Positions 1 to 6,569 of a DNA stretch of 9,353 bases are shown in pieces. Source of the DNA: Candidatus Falkowbacteria bacterium RIFCSPLOWO2_12_FULL_45_13 (GTDB lineage Bacteria > Patescibacteriota > Patescibacteriia > Patescibacteriales > GWC2-42-12); NCBI GenBank assembly GCA_001778055.1, contig MFFY01000043.1:1-9353 (forward strand), in the 5' to 3' direction. The notes beneath the pieces are model-generated. The model did no database searches. It was not told the DNA's origin and was given only the letters and a program-made list of their open reading frames with translations. Position 1 is the first letter of the stretch, and each line of letters starts with the position of its first letter. The position numbers were made by a program, and so were the translations under genes.

Positions 1-446
1 TCGCTCGCGCCATAAACTTCGGATAAACGCAAAATCAGCCAATCCAGGCCGCTTTTTTTAACTTCTTCTTCGGCTAGAAATTTGGACTGGGCGTAGCCGC
101 CGCCCGTTGGACTGGCCGTCCTGGAACTTATGAAAATAAATCTTTTTACCCCTGCCTGTTTAGAAGCTTGGAGCAAATTCTTTGTCCCTTCAAAATTGAC
201 TTGATAATATAATTTTATATTATTGGTATGAGTCAAGCCCGCAATGTGAATTACCGCCTCGGCGGCTGATGCCGCAGCCGCTAAACTTATTTTATCCGCC
301 AAATCGCCATAGACAAGCCGGCCAAACTTGGCCAGAGCATCGTCTTTTTGCCGATACAATAAAATCAATTCATGGCCCGAGGCCGATAATAGCCTGGTTA
401 ATTTTTTACCAATTGAACCGCTGGCGCCGGTAATTAAAATTCTCAT
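1..446 (-). CDS. NAD-dependent epimerase/dehydratase (extended SDR), 3' part beyond the window
   Basis: This gene starts at ATG 446-444 and stays open to the left edge, giving 148 codons of an incomplete protein. It begins MRILITGASGSIG, whose GxxGxxG (residues 7-13) is the dinucleotide-binding loop of the extended short-chain dehydrogenase fold. A VIHIAG strand follows at 65-70, then QVNFEGTKNLL at 82-92, FIFISS at 103-108, and the catalytic pair Tyr118 and Lys122 in YAQSK. LRLSEVYG at 139-146 matches the usual PxxVYG region. In this family the enzymes epimerise, dehydrate or reduce nucleotide-activated sugars in the cytoplasm. A role in making the sugar donor for the neighbouring glycosyltransferases is inferred. 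The substrate cannot be told because the C-terminal substrate domain is missing. No Shine-Dalgarno site precedes the start, and a repeat copy lies immediately upstream. Confidence 0.9.
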   Translation of the reverse strand, partial: MRILITGASGSIGKKLTRLLSASGHELILLYRQKDDALAKFGRLVYGDLADKISLAAAASAAEAVIHIAGLTHTNNIKLYYQVNFEGTKNLLQASKQAGVKRFIFISSRTASPTGGGYAQSKFLAEEEVKKSGLDWLILRLSEVYGAS

Positions 447-450
447 ATAG

Positions 451-505
451 TTAGGACTTACGCAGTTAATTAGCGGCTGGCTGAGGTTAGTAATATTTTA
501 AGCGC
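451..505 (+). repeat. Dispersed intergenic repeat, copy 1 (solo)
   Basis: It opens with TTAGGACTTACGC (451-463), identical to the head of the copy at 6385. After a short variable stretch it continues with a diverged core, GCGGCTGGCTGAGGTTAG, and ends near TTTTAAGC at 503. It fills nearly all of the 62-bp gap between the family 2 glycosyltransferase stop and the epimerase start. No inverted partner is visible here, so this may be a solo end or a remnant. Function is unknown. Confidence 0.6.
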
Positions 506-508
506 TAA

Positions 509-1258
509 TTATTTAAAAAATTCTTTCAGTCGATAAACCAGCAAATTTTTAATAAATTCAAAAATAGTCTTAAGACCGACGAAAGAGCGCCGGCCCACCA
601 AGCCGAGAAAAACCGTTGGTATTTCCACAACTTTAAACTTCAGCCGCCTGGCCTGGATCATAATTTCAGCGTCAATAAACCAATCATCTGACAATAATTT
701 TAATTTATTATAAGCTGAATTAGTAAAAATTTTTGGTTTGGAATTTATATCTTTTAAAGCAAGTCCGGGGAATAATATACTAAAAAATATATTATATAGC
801 CAGGAGATAATTTTTCGCCAAAGACTGTCGCCTCGCTTTAAACGGTAAGTTTTAACTAAATCAGCCTGAGCGGAGACGATGGCTCTGTATACTCTAACCA
901 AATCCTCCACCGGCATCTGGCCATCGCCGTCAATGACCGCGATATATTTCCCCCCGGCCTGGCTTAAACCGCTTTTCATGTCCCAACCCATCATGCCCTG
1001 TTTTTTTAAAGCGACATAACGGATATTGTCATATTTTTCGGCTAATTCTTTAACCACCCGAGGAGTTGTGTCATTATCCAGAGAACAGTAATTGCCGACC
1101 AAGATTAATTCATAATTGAAAATTTCCTCTTGATTAAACAAAGCTCGAATTCTTTCCGCGAACTGCCTGGTTGATTCACGGGCCCGATAGCATAAAATCA
1201 CGACTGATAATTCTACCGGCGTTGAGGTTGAGATTGTTGCTTCATAACCCATAGCCAT
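509..1258 (-). CDS. Glycosyltransferase family 2, dolichol-phosphate mannosyltransferase-like
   Basis: This 249-residue protein has the GT-A fold signature of family 2: a first strand LSVVILCYR (17-25), NxCSLDNDTTP where the nucleotide contact usually lies (56-66), and the metal-binding IDGDGQMPVEDL at 109-120, with Asp110 and Asp112 matching the DxDxQ(x)P motif of DPM1-like enzymes. The later FIDAEIMIQARRLKFKVVEIP (194-214) and GRRSFVG (222-228) are also typical of DPM1-like proteins. Such enzymes commonly move a sugar from a nucleotide donor to a polyprenyl phosphate at the inner membrane face. The donor and acceptor here are inferred only. There is no long C-terminal membrane domain, though 151-168 is hydrophobic. 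The start lies 2 bp after the methyltransferase stop, so the two are probably co-translated. ATG at residue 3 is an alternative start. Confidence 0.9.
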   Translation of the reverse strand: MAMGYEATISTSTPVELSVVILCYRARESTRQFAERIRALFNQEEIFNYELILVGNYCSLDNDTTPRVVKELAEKYDNIRYVALKKQGMMGWDMKSGLSQAGGKYIAVIDGDGQMPVEDLVRVYRAIVSAQADLVKTYRLKRGDSLWRKIISWLYNIFFSILFPGLALKDINSKPKIFTNSAYNKLKLLSDDWFIDAEIMIQARRLKFKVVEIPTVFLGLVGRRSFVGLKTIFEFIKNLLVYRLKEFFK

Positions 1259-1260
1259 TT

Positions 1261-1800
1261 TTATTTAAGAGGGGCGTATTTTGTTATCTGCGCCATGCCT
1301 AAAAAAATATAACGCCTTTTTTCCGGATAATAGTCTTTCTCAATTACTTCATTTATATCAAAGTAGCCGGAAACATGATCGTCATGGGCGTTTTTCTTGC
1401 CCGCCATTCTCATGGCGATTTTGGATAGCCAATTTTCGGTCGGCAAATAAACCAGTAAATTAGCCCGCGGGTTCATTCGCTTAAACTCGTTGAGCATAAC
1501 TTTTATCTCGTCTTGATATAAATGCTCCAGCACGCCGGATAAAACAATCTGCGCCGGAACCAACTCGCGGTAATCTTTCACCTCGGACAATTCCGGAATA
1601 ATGTCATAGCCGATTACGTTAACGCCCGGTAATTTCTTTTTTAAATGCCCCTGGCCACAGCCGAAATCCAAAATTAGGCCGCTCTCCCTTCTTAAACCAC
1701 CGAAGCTGATCAGGGTTTCCAATATTTTATTAAAATAAAACTTGGCCGGCCCGCGGTAGTAATCATCGCGATAGTCAATGGTATCGGTATTTCTGGCCAT
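1261..1800 (-). CDS. Small class I SAM-dependent methyltransferase
   Basis: This 179-residue protein carries motif I as LILDFGCGQGHL (42-53), an acidic residue for the SAM ribose in VIGYDIIPE (Asp66), and VLSGVLEHL (86-94), the usual motif around the active-site loop of Methyltransf_11/12-type enzymes. The later LLVYLPTENWL (114-124) fits the fifth strand. It is shorter than many family members because the Rossmann core ends soon after. It probably methylates a small molecule, sugar or lipid in the cytoplasm. The location upstream of a family 2 glycosyltransferase with a 2-bp gap suggests a glycan-decorating role, but the substrate is unknown. A candidate promoter sits about 85 bp upstream. 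No Shine-Dalgarno sequence is seen before ATG 1800; the leader is an A/T-only tract. Confidence 0.85.
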   Translation of the reverse strand: MARNTDTIDYRDDYYRGPAKFYFNKILETLISFGGLRRESGLILDFGCGQGHLKKKLPGVNVIGYDIIPELSEVKDYRELVPAQIVLSGVLEHLYQDEIKVMLNEFKRMNPRANLLVYLPTENWLSKIAMRMAGKKNAHDDHVSGYFDINEVIEKDYYPEKRRYIFLGMAQITKYAPLK

Positions 1801-1829
1801 AAAATTAAATAAAATTTATTTTGTCGATA

Positions 1830-1864
1830 CGCAGCTGGTCGAAATTATCGATTTTTTCGTTGCG
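1830..1864 (+). repeat. Dispersed intergenic repeat, copy 2
   Basis: The core here reads GCAGCTGGTCGAAAT, followed by an ATTTTTTCG tract and a GC-containing end. It is the plus-oriented partner of the copy at 1953-1987, with about 88 bp between them. It would lie in the 5' leader of the methyltransferase transcript if the promoter at 1884-1912 is real. Confidence 0.55.
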
Positions 1865-1883
1865 GAACTCGCCAACTTTTGTG

Positions 1884-1912
1884 ATAATATAGATAAACCA
1901 CCCTCTTGTTAA
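1884..1912 (-). promoter_or_regulatory. Candidate sigma70-type promoter for the methyltransferase block
   Basis: On the minus strand TTAACA (1912-1907) is followed after exactly 17 bp by TATTAT (1889-1884). Each hexamer differs from the consensus at one base. Transcription would start near 1877, giving a leader of about 77 nt before ATG 1800. The AT-rich composition makes chance matches likely, so this remains a prediction. Confidence 0.4.
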
Positions 1913-1952
1913 TTAAGATCGCATAGCTAATATTATTTAGGCTCAAACAGTC

Positions 1953-1987
1953 CTTGCTTCGAAAATCACGGATTTCGGCCAGCTGCC
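1953..1987 (-). repeat. Dispersed intergenic repeat, copy 3
   Basis: Read on the minus strand it gives GGCAGCTGGCCGAAATC, then GATTTTCGAAGC. It faces copy 2, so the pair brackets about 158 bp like the terminal repeats of a small non-autonomous element. The two arms are diverged, and no target duplication was recognised outside them. Confidence 0.55.
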
Positions 1988-2052
1988 TAAACGAATTTTG
2001 GGTTTATAGCCACATAGTAACAAATTTAACTTATCATTTATAGCTAACTCCG

Positions 2053-2202
2053 GGTTTATCGGGTAAAATATTTGTTTTTGAGCGCATACGAAATTGTATT
2101 ATTTTTTCATAAAATTATTACATTAAATTAAATAATAATAATTTTATGAAAAAATACCAAATTTCGTCTTAAGCGAAAAGCGAATATTTTACCCGACAAA
2201 CC
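2053..2202. repeat. 150-bp imperfect palindrome, possible MITE or long transcript hairpin
   Basis: The outer ends are GGTTTATCGGGTAAAATATT (2053-2072) and its near-perfect complement ending at 2202, with one mismatch. The inner arms 2101-2120 and 2136-2155 are perfect 20-bp complements, leaving a 15-nt AT-only loop except for one C. Between outer and inner parts the arms align with a few small gaps. It begins 4 bp downstream of the stop of the glycosyltransferase at 2207. It could be a palindromic MITE or a 3' hairpin that stabilises or ends the transcript. No clear target duplication flanks it. Confidence 0.8.
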
Positions 2203-2206
2203 TATG

Positions 2207-3331
2207 TCAACGCTCGTTAATAAATTTAAGAATATGTTCCGCCCGCCGGCGCCAACTGTACTGCCCTGCCTCCCCAAGTGCTTTGGCCGCCAGACGATCC
2301 GCCCTGGTTTTGTCCGCCAGCAGTTCAGCCACGGCTTGGGCTAATTTAGCCGGGTTATCCGGTTCAACCAAAACCGAGTTGGTTTCATTTAAGATTTCCC
2401 GAAGCGACGGCAAGTCGGAAGCCACAATCGGCCGGCCGCTGGCCATATATTCAAATAATTTTAAGGGCGAGGTGTATTTTTCAGAAATATCACTGCCCTT
2501 TTTATTCGGCAAAACCAGCGCGTCAGCCGCTTTCAGATAGAGCGGCATGACCGCTCTTTTTTGAAAAGGGATAATTTTAATATTGGCGCTGTTTTGATAT
2601 TTATTTTTAAAATTATCCAATTCCTCGCCATGGCCGCCGACTAGCACTACCAGGCAATTTTTCAAAATTCCCGCCGCCGCCGCTAAAGTGTCCGCGCCTT
2701 TCCAGTCGTATAAATGTCCGACATAAAGAACGATTTTTTTATCAGGCGAAAAACCTAACTTCTCCCTAGCTCGCGCCTGGCTTAAATCAATTTTAAATTT
2801 AGCCAAATCAACTCCGTCCGGCACCACCATAATTTTATGGTCGGGCCAGCCATTTTCTAAAAACCAGGCTTTGAGCGCCCGAGAGATTGCCACGATTTTA
2901 TGGCTAGGCCTCAACAATAATTTAAACAGCCGGCTCTTGCTCGGACAATTATGCGCTTCAAAAATCGTTTGGTAGCCTCTTAGGCCCAAAAGCCAGCTAA
3001 CTTCCGGATCTCTGGTGTAAACGATGGCCGCTTTATCAATCTTAATAAATAAAAGACGGAATATAAAACCCAGGCTGGACAGCCAATAACCGAATCTTCC
3101 CAGGCCGCCGGGGTGCTTGTATGAATCAAAGCTTTTGATTTTTCTTATGGTAAAATTCCTTTTTAAATCATAAAAAGAAAAAGCGTCTTCCTTGATCAGG
3201 CTGTTTCTGACCGGCGCCCAGAGCTCGACCTTAACGCCAAGACCGCTTAGCTCTTCGCACATTTTCGTGGCTTGGTAGCCATGCGCTTTTTCCGTGGGAA
3301 TTCTGGCGTTGATCAAATAAATCAATTTCAT
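2207..3331 (-). CDS. Glycosyltransferase family 4 (GT-B fold)
   Basis: This is a complete 374-residue two-domain protein. The N-terminal acceptor domain contains the early YLINARIPTEKAHGYQ (5-20) and ends around EAHNCP (125-130). The C-terminal donor domain begins near 195 with KKIVLYVGHLYDWKGADTL (198-216), then VVLVGGHGEEL (228-238). The donor-site region SPLKLFEYMASGRPIVASD (288-306) places Glu294 at the second position of the family EX7E motif; the first position is Tyr286 rather than Glu. Family members transfer a sugar from a nucleotide donor with retention, usually at the cytoplasmic membrane face. Its ATG overlaps the FemAB-like stop as ATGA, a sign of coupled translation. A large palindrome follows the stop codon. 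The donor and acceptor sugars cannot be read from sequence. Confidence 0.92.
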   Translation of the reverse strand: MKLIYLINARIPTEKAHGYQATKMCEELSGLGVKVELWAPVRNSLIKEDAFSFYDLKRNFTIRKIKSFDSYKHPGGLGRFGYWLSSLGFIFRLLFIKIDKAAIVYTRDPEVSWLLGLRGYQTIFEAHNCPSKSRLFKLLLRPSHKIVAISRALKAWFLENGWPDHKIMVVPDGVDLAKFKIDLSQARAREKLGFSPDKKIVLYVGHLYDWKGADTLAAAAGILKNCLVVLVGGHGEELDNFKNKYQNSANIKIIPFQKRAVMPLYLKAADALVLPNKKGSDISEKYTSPLKLFEYMASGRPIVASDLPSLREILNETNSVLVEPDNPAKLAQAVAELLADKTRADRLAAKALGEAGQYSWRRRAEHILKFINER

Positions 3332-4398
3332 ATATCAAAATTTATTGATTCTTTAACATCTTTGGATAATCTTAATTTATTAATTTTGGCCAAAGATCTT
3401 AAAGAGCCGCCTTTTTTTATTTTATTCAAGCGTATTTTTAAATTATACTTTTTTTGCCTCAAAAAATCTTTTATATAATGCCATTTCGAACCTTGGCGGT
3501 AATTTAAAATCGGCCACTGTTCGGCGCCAAAACCAAGCTTAAAATGATTATGGCTCTTATCCTGATTGGAACTGGCGCCGAAATCAATTGTCCTGACCCC
3601 CCGCCCGTAAGCCCAGTCGATGGTTTTAAAATATAACAGATCATTGACGCAATGTTGCCAATATTTAACTCGAGACAGGCTAAAAAATAAGCGCAAATAG
3701 CGGCCGCTGGCCACCGCCAGATTAGCCCCGGCCAGTTCGGTCTGGTCCCATAATAATAGCAGCCGACATTTTTCTCCATAACAGGCGAACAGATCATGAA
3801 AAAAACTTAGCGGTTTGGCCGGCGTGCCATGTCGCCCCATGTTTTCTTTATACAAATCATAAAAAACTGCCGATGATTCCGCGCCAACGGTTTTAAAAAC
3901 AAAATTATATTTTTCCGCTTTCCTGATCTGATTTCTGGTCTTTTTATCGAACTTTTTAAAAAAAGATTCTTGGTTTTCCCCTAGGCCCAGCCGTAAAACA
4001 AAAAAAGAAAGCGCCGTTGCTTTAAATTCACTAAAATTAGCCCTGATCGCGCCGGTAAAGCCAAAATTTAATTCAAAATAATCACAACCCAATTTTTTTT
4101 TAACCGCTCGAGCGACTTCCGGCCAGTCTACTTTTTGTTCATCGCCGGTGATAAACGGCTCCGTATAATCCTTGTAAACCGAGTAGGCTGCCGTGGATGA
4201 GTAATTCACCGGCAACAAACAAACGAGCTTTCCTTTATCGTAAACGCCCAATAAATCGCTCGCCAAGCCGTATCTTTTTTTCTGAAATTTTAAAAACTCT
4301 TTAGTATAACTGAAACTGGGAAAAAATTCGGTCAATTTCAAAACTTCTTCAATTGGTACAGATTCAATTTTCATTTTATTAGAAATTAAATTGCTCAT
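3328..4398 (-). CDS. FemAB-like / GNAT-fold acyltransferase
   Basis: The 356-residue protein resembles FemAB-type transferases and the acetyltransferase-like proteins of exopolysaccharide loci. The most telling part is FFKKFDKKTRNQIRKAEKY (145-163), where KxRNxIRKA is the family hallmark, followed by FYDLYKENMGRHGTPAKPLSFF and, near the end, the IDFGASS...HFKLGFGAE region. Classical FemAB proteins add amino acids from aminoacyl-tRNA to peptidoglycan precursors. Relatives in polysaccharide clusters probably acylate sugars, and that role is inferred here from the neighbours. Start ATG 4398 has a plausible Shine-Dalgarno GAAGAG 5 nt upstream, favouring it over the internal ATG at residue 9. It is followed with a 4-bp overlap by a family 4 glycosyltransferase and preceded by a 182-bp spacer after the deacetylase. 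Confidence 0.87.
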   Translation of the reverse strand: MSNLISNKMKIESVPIEEVLKLTEFFPSFSYTKEFLKFQKKRYGLASDLLGVYDKGKLVCLLPVNYSSTAAYSVYKDYTEPFITGDEQKVDWPEVARAVKKKLGCDYFELNFGFTGAIRANFSEFKATALSFFVLRLGLGENQESFFKKFDKKTRNQIRKAEKYNFVFKTVGAESSAVFYDLYKENMGRHGTPAKPLSFFHDLFACYGEKCRLLLLWDQTELAGANLAVASGRYLRLFFSLSRVKYWQHCVNDLLYFKTIDWAYGRGVRTIDFGASSNQDKSHNHFKLGFGAEQWPILNYRQGSKWHYIKDFLRQKKYNLKIRLNKIKKGGSLRSLAKINKLRLSKDVKESINFDI

Positions 4399-4445
4399 TT
4401 CTACTCTTCGGATAATTTAAAAATTTCATAGTAAAGCTAGTTGCG

Positions 4446-4508
4446 ACACCGCTGGGCATTAAACCTGCAGGTCACTCACAAGGATCTGTGGCAGAGACCG
4501 CAGGGTGT
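4446..4508. other. Y-shaped foldable element in the deacetylase-FemAB spacer
   Basis: Nested complementary arms are visible. The outer stem is ACACC (4446-4450) with GGTGT (4504-4508), extended by CTG (4452-4454) with CAG (4501-4503). Inside, GGTC (4470-4473), CT and CACA pair with TGTG, AG and GACC (4487-4499), leaving loop AGGATC. A 15-nt stretch (4455-4469) with a possible GCA/TGC mini-hairpin fills the remaining branch. It is much more GC-rich than the flanking spacer. It could be an RNA leader structure or a DNA recombination or protein site. No known family is recognised and it is not followed by a T-run on either strand. Confidence 0.45.
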
Positions 4509-4535
4509 TATCTAATTGTAAACGTTTTTATTAAC

Positions 4536-4571
4536 ATTTGTAGATTTGTGAAAAGATTCGTTGATTCGTAG
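4536..4571. repeat. Four short direct repeats ATTYGT
   Basis: ATTTGT occurs at 4536 and 4544, and ATTCGT at 4556 and 4564, with start spacing 8, 12 and 8 bp. The array ends 10 bp before the deacetylase stop codon. It might be a binding-site array or a degenerate microsatellite. The copies are short enough that chance cannot be excluded. Confidence 0.4.
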
Positions 4572-4580
4572 GGTCTAACT

Positions 4581-5321
4581 TCAAATTCTGCCAAATTTTA
4601 CAATACCTTTAAACTGCGTAAAATTTACCTGGGAATCTATGGAATTTCTTTTTAGCCGCCAACTATGACCATTTTCATTTACTCTGCCTGGCTCGACCGT
4701 ACAGATTATTTTAAATACATTTTTTGCCGCTTCTTCGGTTTCGCGAGTATGCCGGCCGCTTGGATACGATAAGCTGATAATATCTCTACCCGTTAATTGA
4801 CTTAATATTTCTTTAGAGGTTTCAAGCTCCTGCTTAAGTTGAGGCCTGGCCAGATTGGATAATTTAACATGATTATGACTGTGCGAGCCGAAATCCACCA
4901 AATTGCTGGCTCGCATTTCTTTTATGTCCTGCTCTTTTAAATAGATAAACTCTTTTCCGTGTTTCAGCGCTTTCTTCGTACTGATCAGTGCGGTACTGAC
5001 AAAAATAGTGGCTGGAAAATTAAATTTATTTAATCTGGGCAGAACATTTAAAAAATTATCGCGGTAGCCGTCGTCGAAGGTTAAACAAACGGTTTTCGGC
5101 GCGATTTTGCGGCGGCCATTTATCAGCTCGGCCAATTCGGATAATTTAATGACCTGAAATTTATTATCCTTCAAATATTTCAGCTGTTTTTCAAAGTTGG
5201 CCGGCTTGACCGTGGGAAATTCATCGTTTTCGGCCACCGAATGATACATTAAAATTACCGCGCCGTCATAATTAAACAGGCTCAAAATAAAATAAATAAT
5301 ATTTTTTAAAAAATTTTTCAT
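4581..5321 (-). CDS. Polysaccharide deacetylase (NodB domain, carbohydrate esterase family 4)
   Basis: The 246-residue protein shows the NodB motifs in order. Motif 1 is TFDDGY (81-86), with the catalytic base and metal Asp pair at 83-84. Motif 2 is SHSHNH (146-151), giving metal ligands His147 and His151. Motif 3 is SYPSGRHT (185-192). An early AVILMYHSVAEND (21-33) is the usual first strand and MYH motif. The family removes N-acetyl or O-acetyl groups from glycans with a divalent metal. Residues 1-18 are basic then hydrophobic (MKNFLKNIIYFILSLF), so a signal anchor is possible, though it is short. Spacing to the upstream glycosyltransferase is 4 bp, so the two are co-transcribed. Its target is probably the polymer made by this cluster, as inferred from position. 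A peptidoglycan target cannot be excluded. Confidence 0.92.
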   Translation of the reverse strand: MKNFLKNIIYFILSLFNYDGAVILMYHSVAENDEFPTVKPANFEKQLKYLKDNKFQVIKLSELAELINGRRKIAPKTVCLTFDDGYRDNFLNVLPRLNKFNFPATIFVSTALISTKKALKHGKEFIYLKEQDIKEMRASNLVDFGSHSHNHVKLSNLARPQLKQELETSKEILSQLTGRDIISLSYPSGRHTRETEEAAKNVFKIICTVEPGRVNENGHSWRLKRNSIDSQVNFTQFKGIVKFGRI

Positions 5322-5325
5322 AGAG

Positions 5326-6372
5326 TCACGGCCGCTGACTTTTATATTTTTTAATAAATTCAGCCAATCCGGAAGTTACTTTTTTCGGGGTCAAGTTAGC
5401 GGTAAATAATTGATAGCCGTTGGCCGCGATCAGGTGGCGCTGATCGCCGTCATTTTTAAGTTGCCTGATCTTATCGGCTAAATCCCGGGCGTCGCCGGCT
5501 CGGCAGAACAAACAATCCACGTCATCGGTTAACAATTCTCTGGCAGCCGGGGTGTCGGCGGTAATGACCGCCTTACCCGCGGCCAAGGCTTCATAAACTT
5601 TGTTGGGGATGACCACCTGGGTTTTCTTGGAATCGCCGAAAATGCCTAAACAAACGTCAGCCTGGGTCATGATGTCAATCAACTCCCGATAAGGCAAGGT
5701 TTTGATAAAGTTAATGTTGCCGCCGGCCTCCGGCGCGCCCGCTTGCCGCCTGATTTTATTGCCGACCAGATTAAATTTAATATTTTCGCCGTTGAGCAGC
5801 CTGGCCGCTTCCATAATATAACCCACGCCCTGAAGCGGCGTGGCGATGCCGTGAAAATGCGCTAAATAATAATCCCTGACCGGCGCCGGTCGAGGTTTGA
5901 TAATCTGATCATCGGCGCCCAGCAAAACCCTGATAAACTTCTCTTTTTTTAAGGGAAAGAGCTCCAAAAAATAATTTATGTGCGCCCAGGTATCAAGCGT
6001 TACTTTGTCCGCCAAACTGCAGGCCAGCCAGTCTAAAAACCAATAATAATAAGCGGCTATGGTTTTCGACCCGGTAATTTTGCGATCCAACACTTCCGAG
6101 TCGTAAATGGAAAAAAAAGCATCTAAAATCAGCGGTTTTCTTGAGAACAGTTTGGCCAATATAATCGCCTGATAGCCCGGGAAAGCTACCACCATTACAT
6201 CATATTTTTTTCTGATTTTCCAGTGCTTGGCAACAAGTGAAAAATATTTTTTGACCTTGCCTTGAGTGGCGTTGCATTCTATAACCTCCAGGCCGTTTTG
6301 CCTTAAGCCTTTCATTAAAATGCTGTTTCGGCTATATTCAGGGTCATAAATGCCAAAAAAACAAATCGTCAT
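5326..6372 (-). CDS. Glycosyltransferase, family 4-like (GT-B fold)
   Basis: The 348-residue protein starts MTICFFGIYDPEYSRN, the N-terminal strand-loop of a family 4-like subgroup. The second domain opens at YLAHFHGIATPLQGVGYIMEAA (169-190), continues with FNLVGNK (200-206) and ADVCLGIFGDS (238-248), and contains VVIPNKVYEALAAGKAVITAD (253-273), where Glu261 lies in the nucleotide-sugar binding loop. It probably adds a sugar to a lipid-linked acceptor on the cytoplasmic face; donor and linkage are unknown. It lies 4 bp upstream of the deacetylase and is the first gene after the IS30 element. Its leader is A/T-rich with no Shine-Dalgarno site. The nearby insertion may have separated it from the radical SAM gene or altered its expression, which is inference. 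Confidence 0.88.
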   Translation of the reverse strand: MTICFFGIYDPEYSRNSILMKGLRQNGLEVIECNATQGKVKKYFSLVAKHWKIRKKYDVMVVAFPGYQAIILAKLFSRKPLILDAFFSIYDSEVLDRKITGSKTIAAYYYWFLDWLACSLADKVTLDTWAHINYFLELFPLKKEKFIRVLLGADDQIIKPRPAPVRDYYLAHFHGIATPLQGVGYIMEAARLLNGENIKFNLVGNKIRRQAGAPEAGGNINFIKTLPYRELIDIMTQADVCLGIFGDSKKTQVVIPNKVYEALAAGKAVITADTPAARELLTDDVDCLFCRAGDARDLADKIRQLKNDGDQRHLIAANGYQLFTANLTPKKVTSGLAEFIKKYKSQRP

Positions 6373-6384
6373 AAAATAATATTT

Positions 6385-6440
6385 TTAGGACTTACGCGAT
6401 TGGCTGGCAGCTGGCTGAAATCAGTAATTTTTGAAGCTCG
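6385..6440 (+). repeat. Dispersed intergenic repeat, copy 4 (left end of an IS-split pair)
   Basis: It opens with TTAGGACTTACGC (6385-6397), continues with GATTGGCT, then the core GGCAGCTGGCTGAAATC (from 6406) and a TAATTTTTGAAGC end. Its inverted partner is copy 5 at 7634-7701, on the far side of the IS30 element. The two cores are identical over GGCAGCTGGCTGAAATCAG. Confidence 0.75.
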
Positions 6441-6486
6441 CCCCGTTAAATCCCCGCGGGAGGCGTAGCCTATTTAACGGGGCGAG
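6437..6486. repeat. 15-bp perfect inverted repeat with two nested palindromes in its loop
   Basis: CTCGCCCCGTTAAAT (6437-6451) is exactly complementary to 6472-6486. The 20-bp loop itself holds CCCGCGGG (6453-6460) and AGGCGTAGCCT (6461-6471, arms AGGC and GCCT). The whole could extrude as a three-armed cruciform. No T-run follows on either strand, so an intrinsic terminator is unlikely. It looks like a dispersed palindromic repeat unit. Confidence 0.75.
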
Positions 6487-6526
6487 GACTAACCGTTAGA
6501 CCGACCTTTTCACCGTTTACATCCCT

Positions 6527-6540
6527 GCCTGCCGGCAGGC
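6527..6540. repeat. 14-bp perfect palindrome beside the IS30 insertion point
   Basis: GCCTGCCGGCAGGC is its own reverse complement and ends directly before the 3-bp target duplication of the IS30 element. Palindromes of this type recur in many uncultivated-bacterium genomes. IS30-family elements are known to favour palindromic targets, so this may be part of the target, by inference. Confidence 0.7.
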
Positions 6541-6543
6541 GTG

Positions 6544-6569
6544 AAGATTCAAGGTTTAACTGCACCACC
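6544..6569 (+). repeat. Left terminal inverted repeat of the IS30 element
   Basis: 26 bp: AAGATTCAA, a variable GGTTTA, then ACTGCACCACC. It ends immediately before the transposase stop codon. It matches the right end at 20 positions of the two conserved blocks. Confidence 0.8.

Larger units (their letters stand above)
1801..2206. other. 406-bp intergenic region, repeat-rich, no gene seen
   Basis: No convincing open reading frame was found on either strand. The region holds a candidate promoter (1884-1912), two copies of the dispersed repeat in inverted orientation (1830-1864 and 1953-1987), and a 150-bp imperfect palindrome (2053-2202) that starts 4 bp after the glycosyltransferase stop. 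It separates two gene blocks and may mark the end of one transcription unit and the start of the next. Confidence 0.7.

Noticed and set aside
1801..2206. CRISPR array, tRNA or small RNA gene in the longest spacer
   Set aside because: There are no regularly spaced direct repeats and no cloverleaf with a tRNA-like T arm; the structure is inverted repeats only.
2205..2210. TTGACA on the minus strand as a promoter -35
   Set aside because: It overlaps a stop codon and the best TAAAAT lies only 13 bp away, too close for a normal promoter.
3504..3797. 97-residue minus-strand frame inside the FemAB-like gene
   Set aside because: It lies wholly inside a well-supported gene in another frame and shows no recognisable motif.
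4515..4520. TACAAT (minus strand) as a -10 for the FemAB-like gene
   Set aside because: No acceptable -35 hexamer was found at 16-18 bp.
4573..4579. GTTAGAC on the minus strand as an integron attC core
   Set aside because: The required partner core would fall inside the deacetylase gene and none was found; a 7-bp match is expected by chance.
6437..6486. Hairpin read as an intrinsic terminator
   Set aside because: No run of T follows the stem on either strand.
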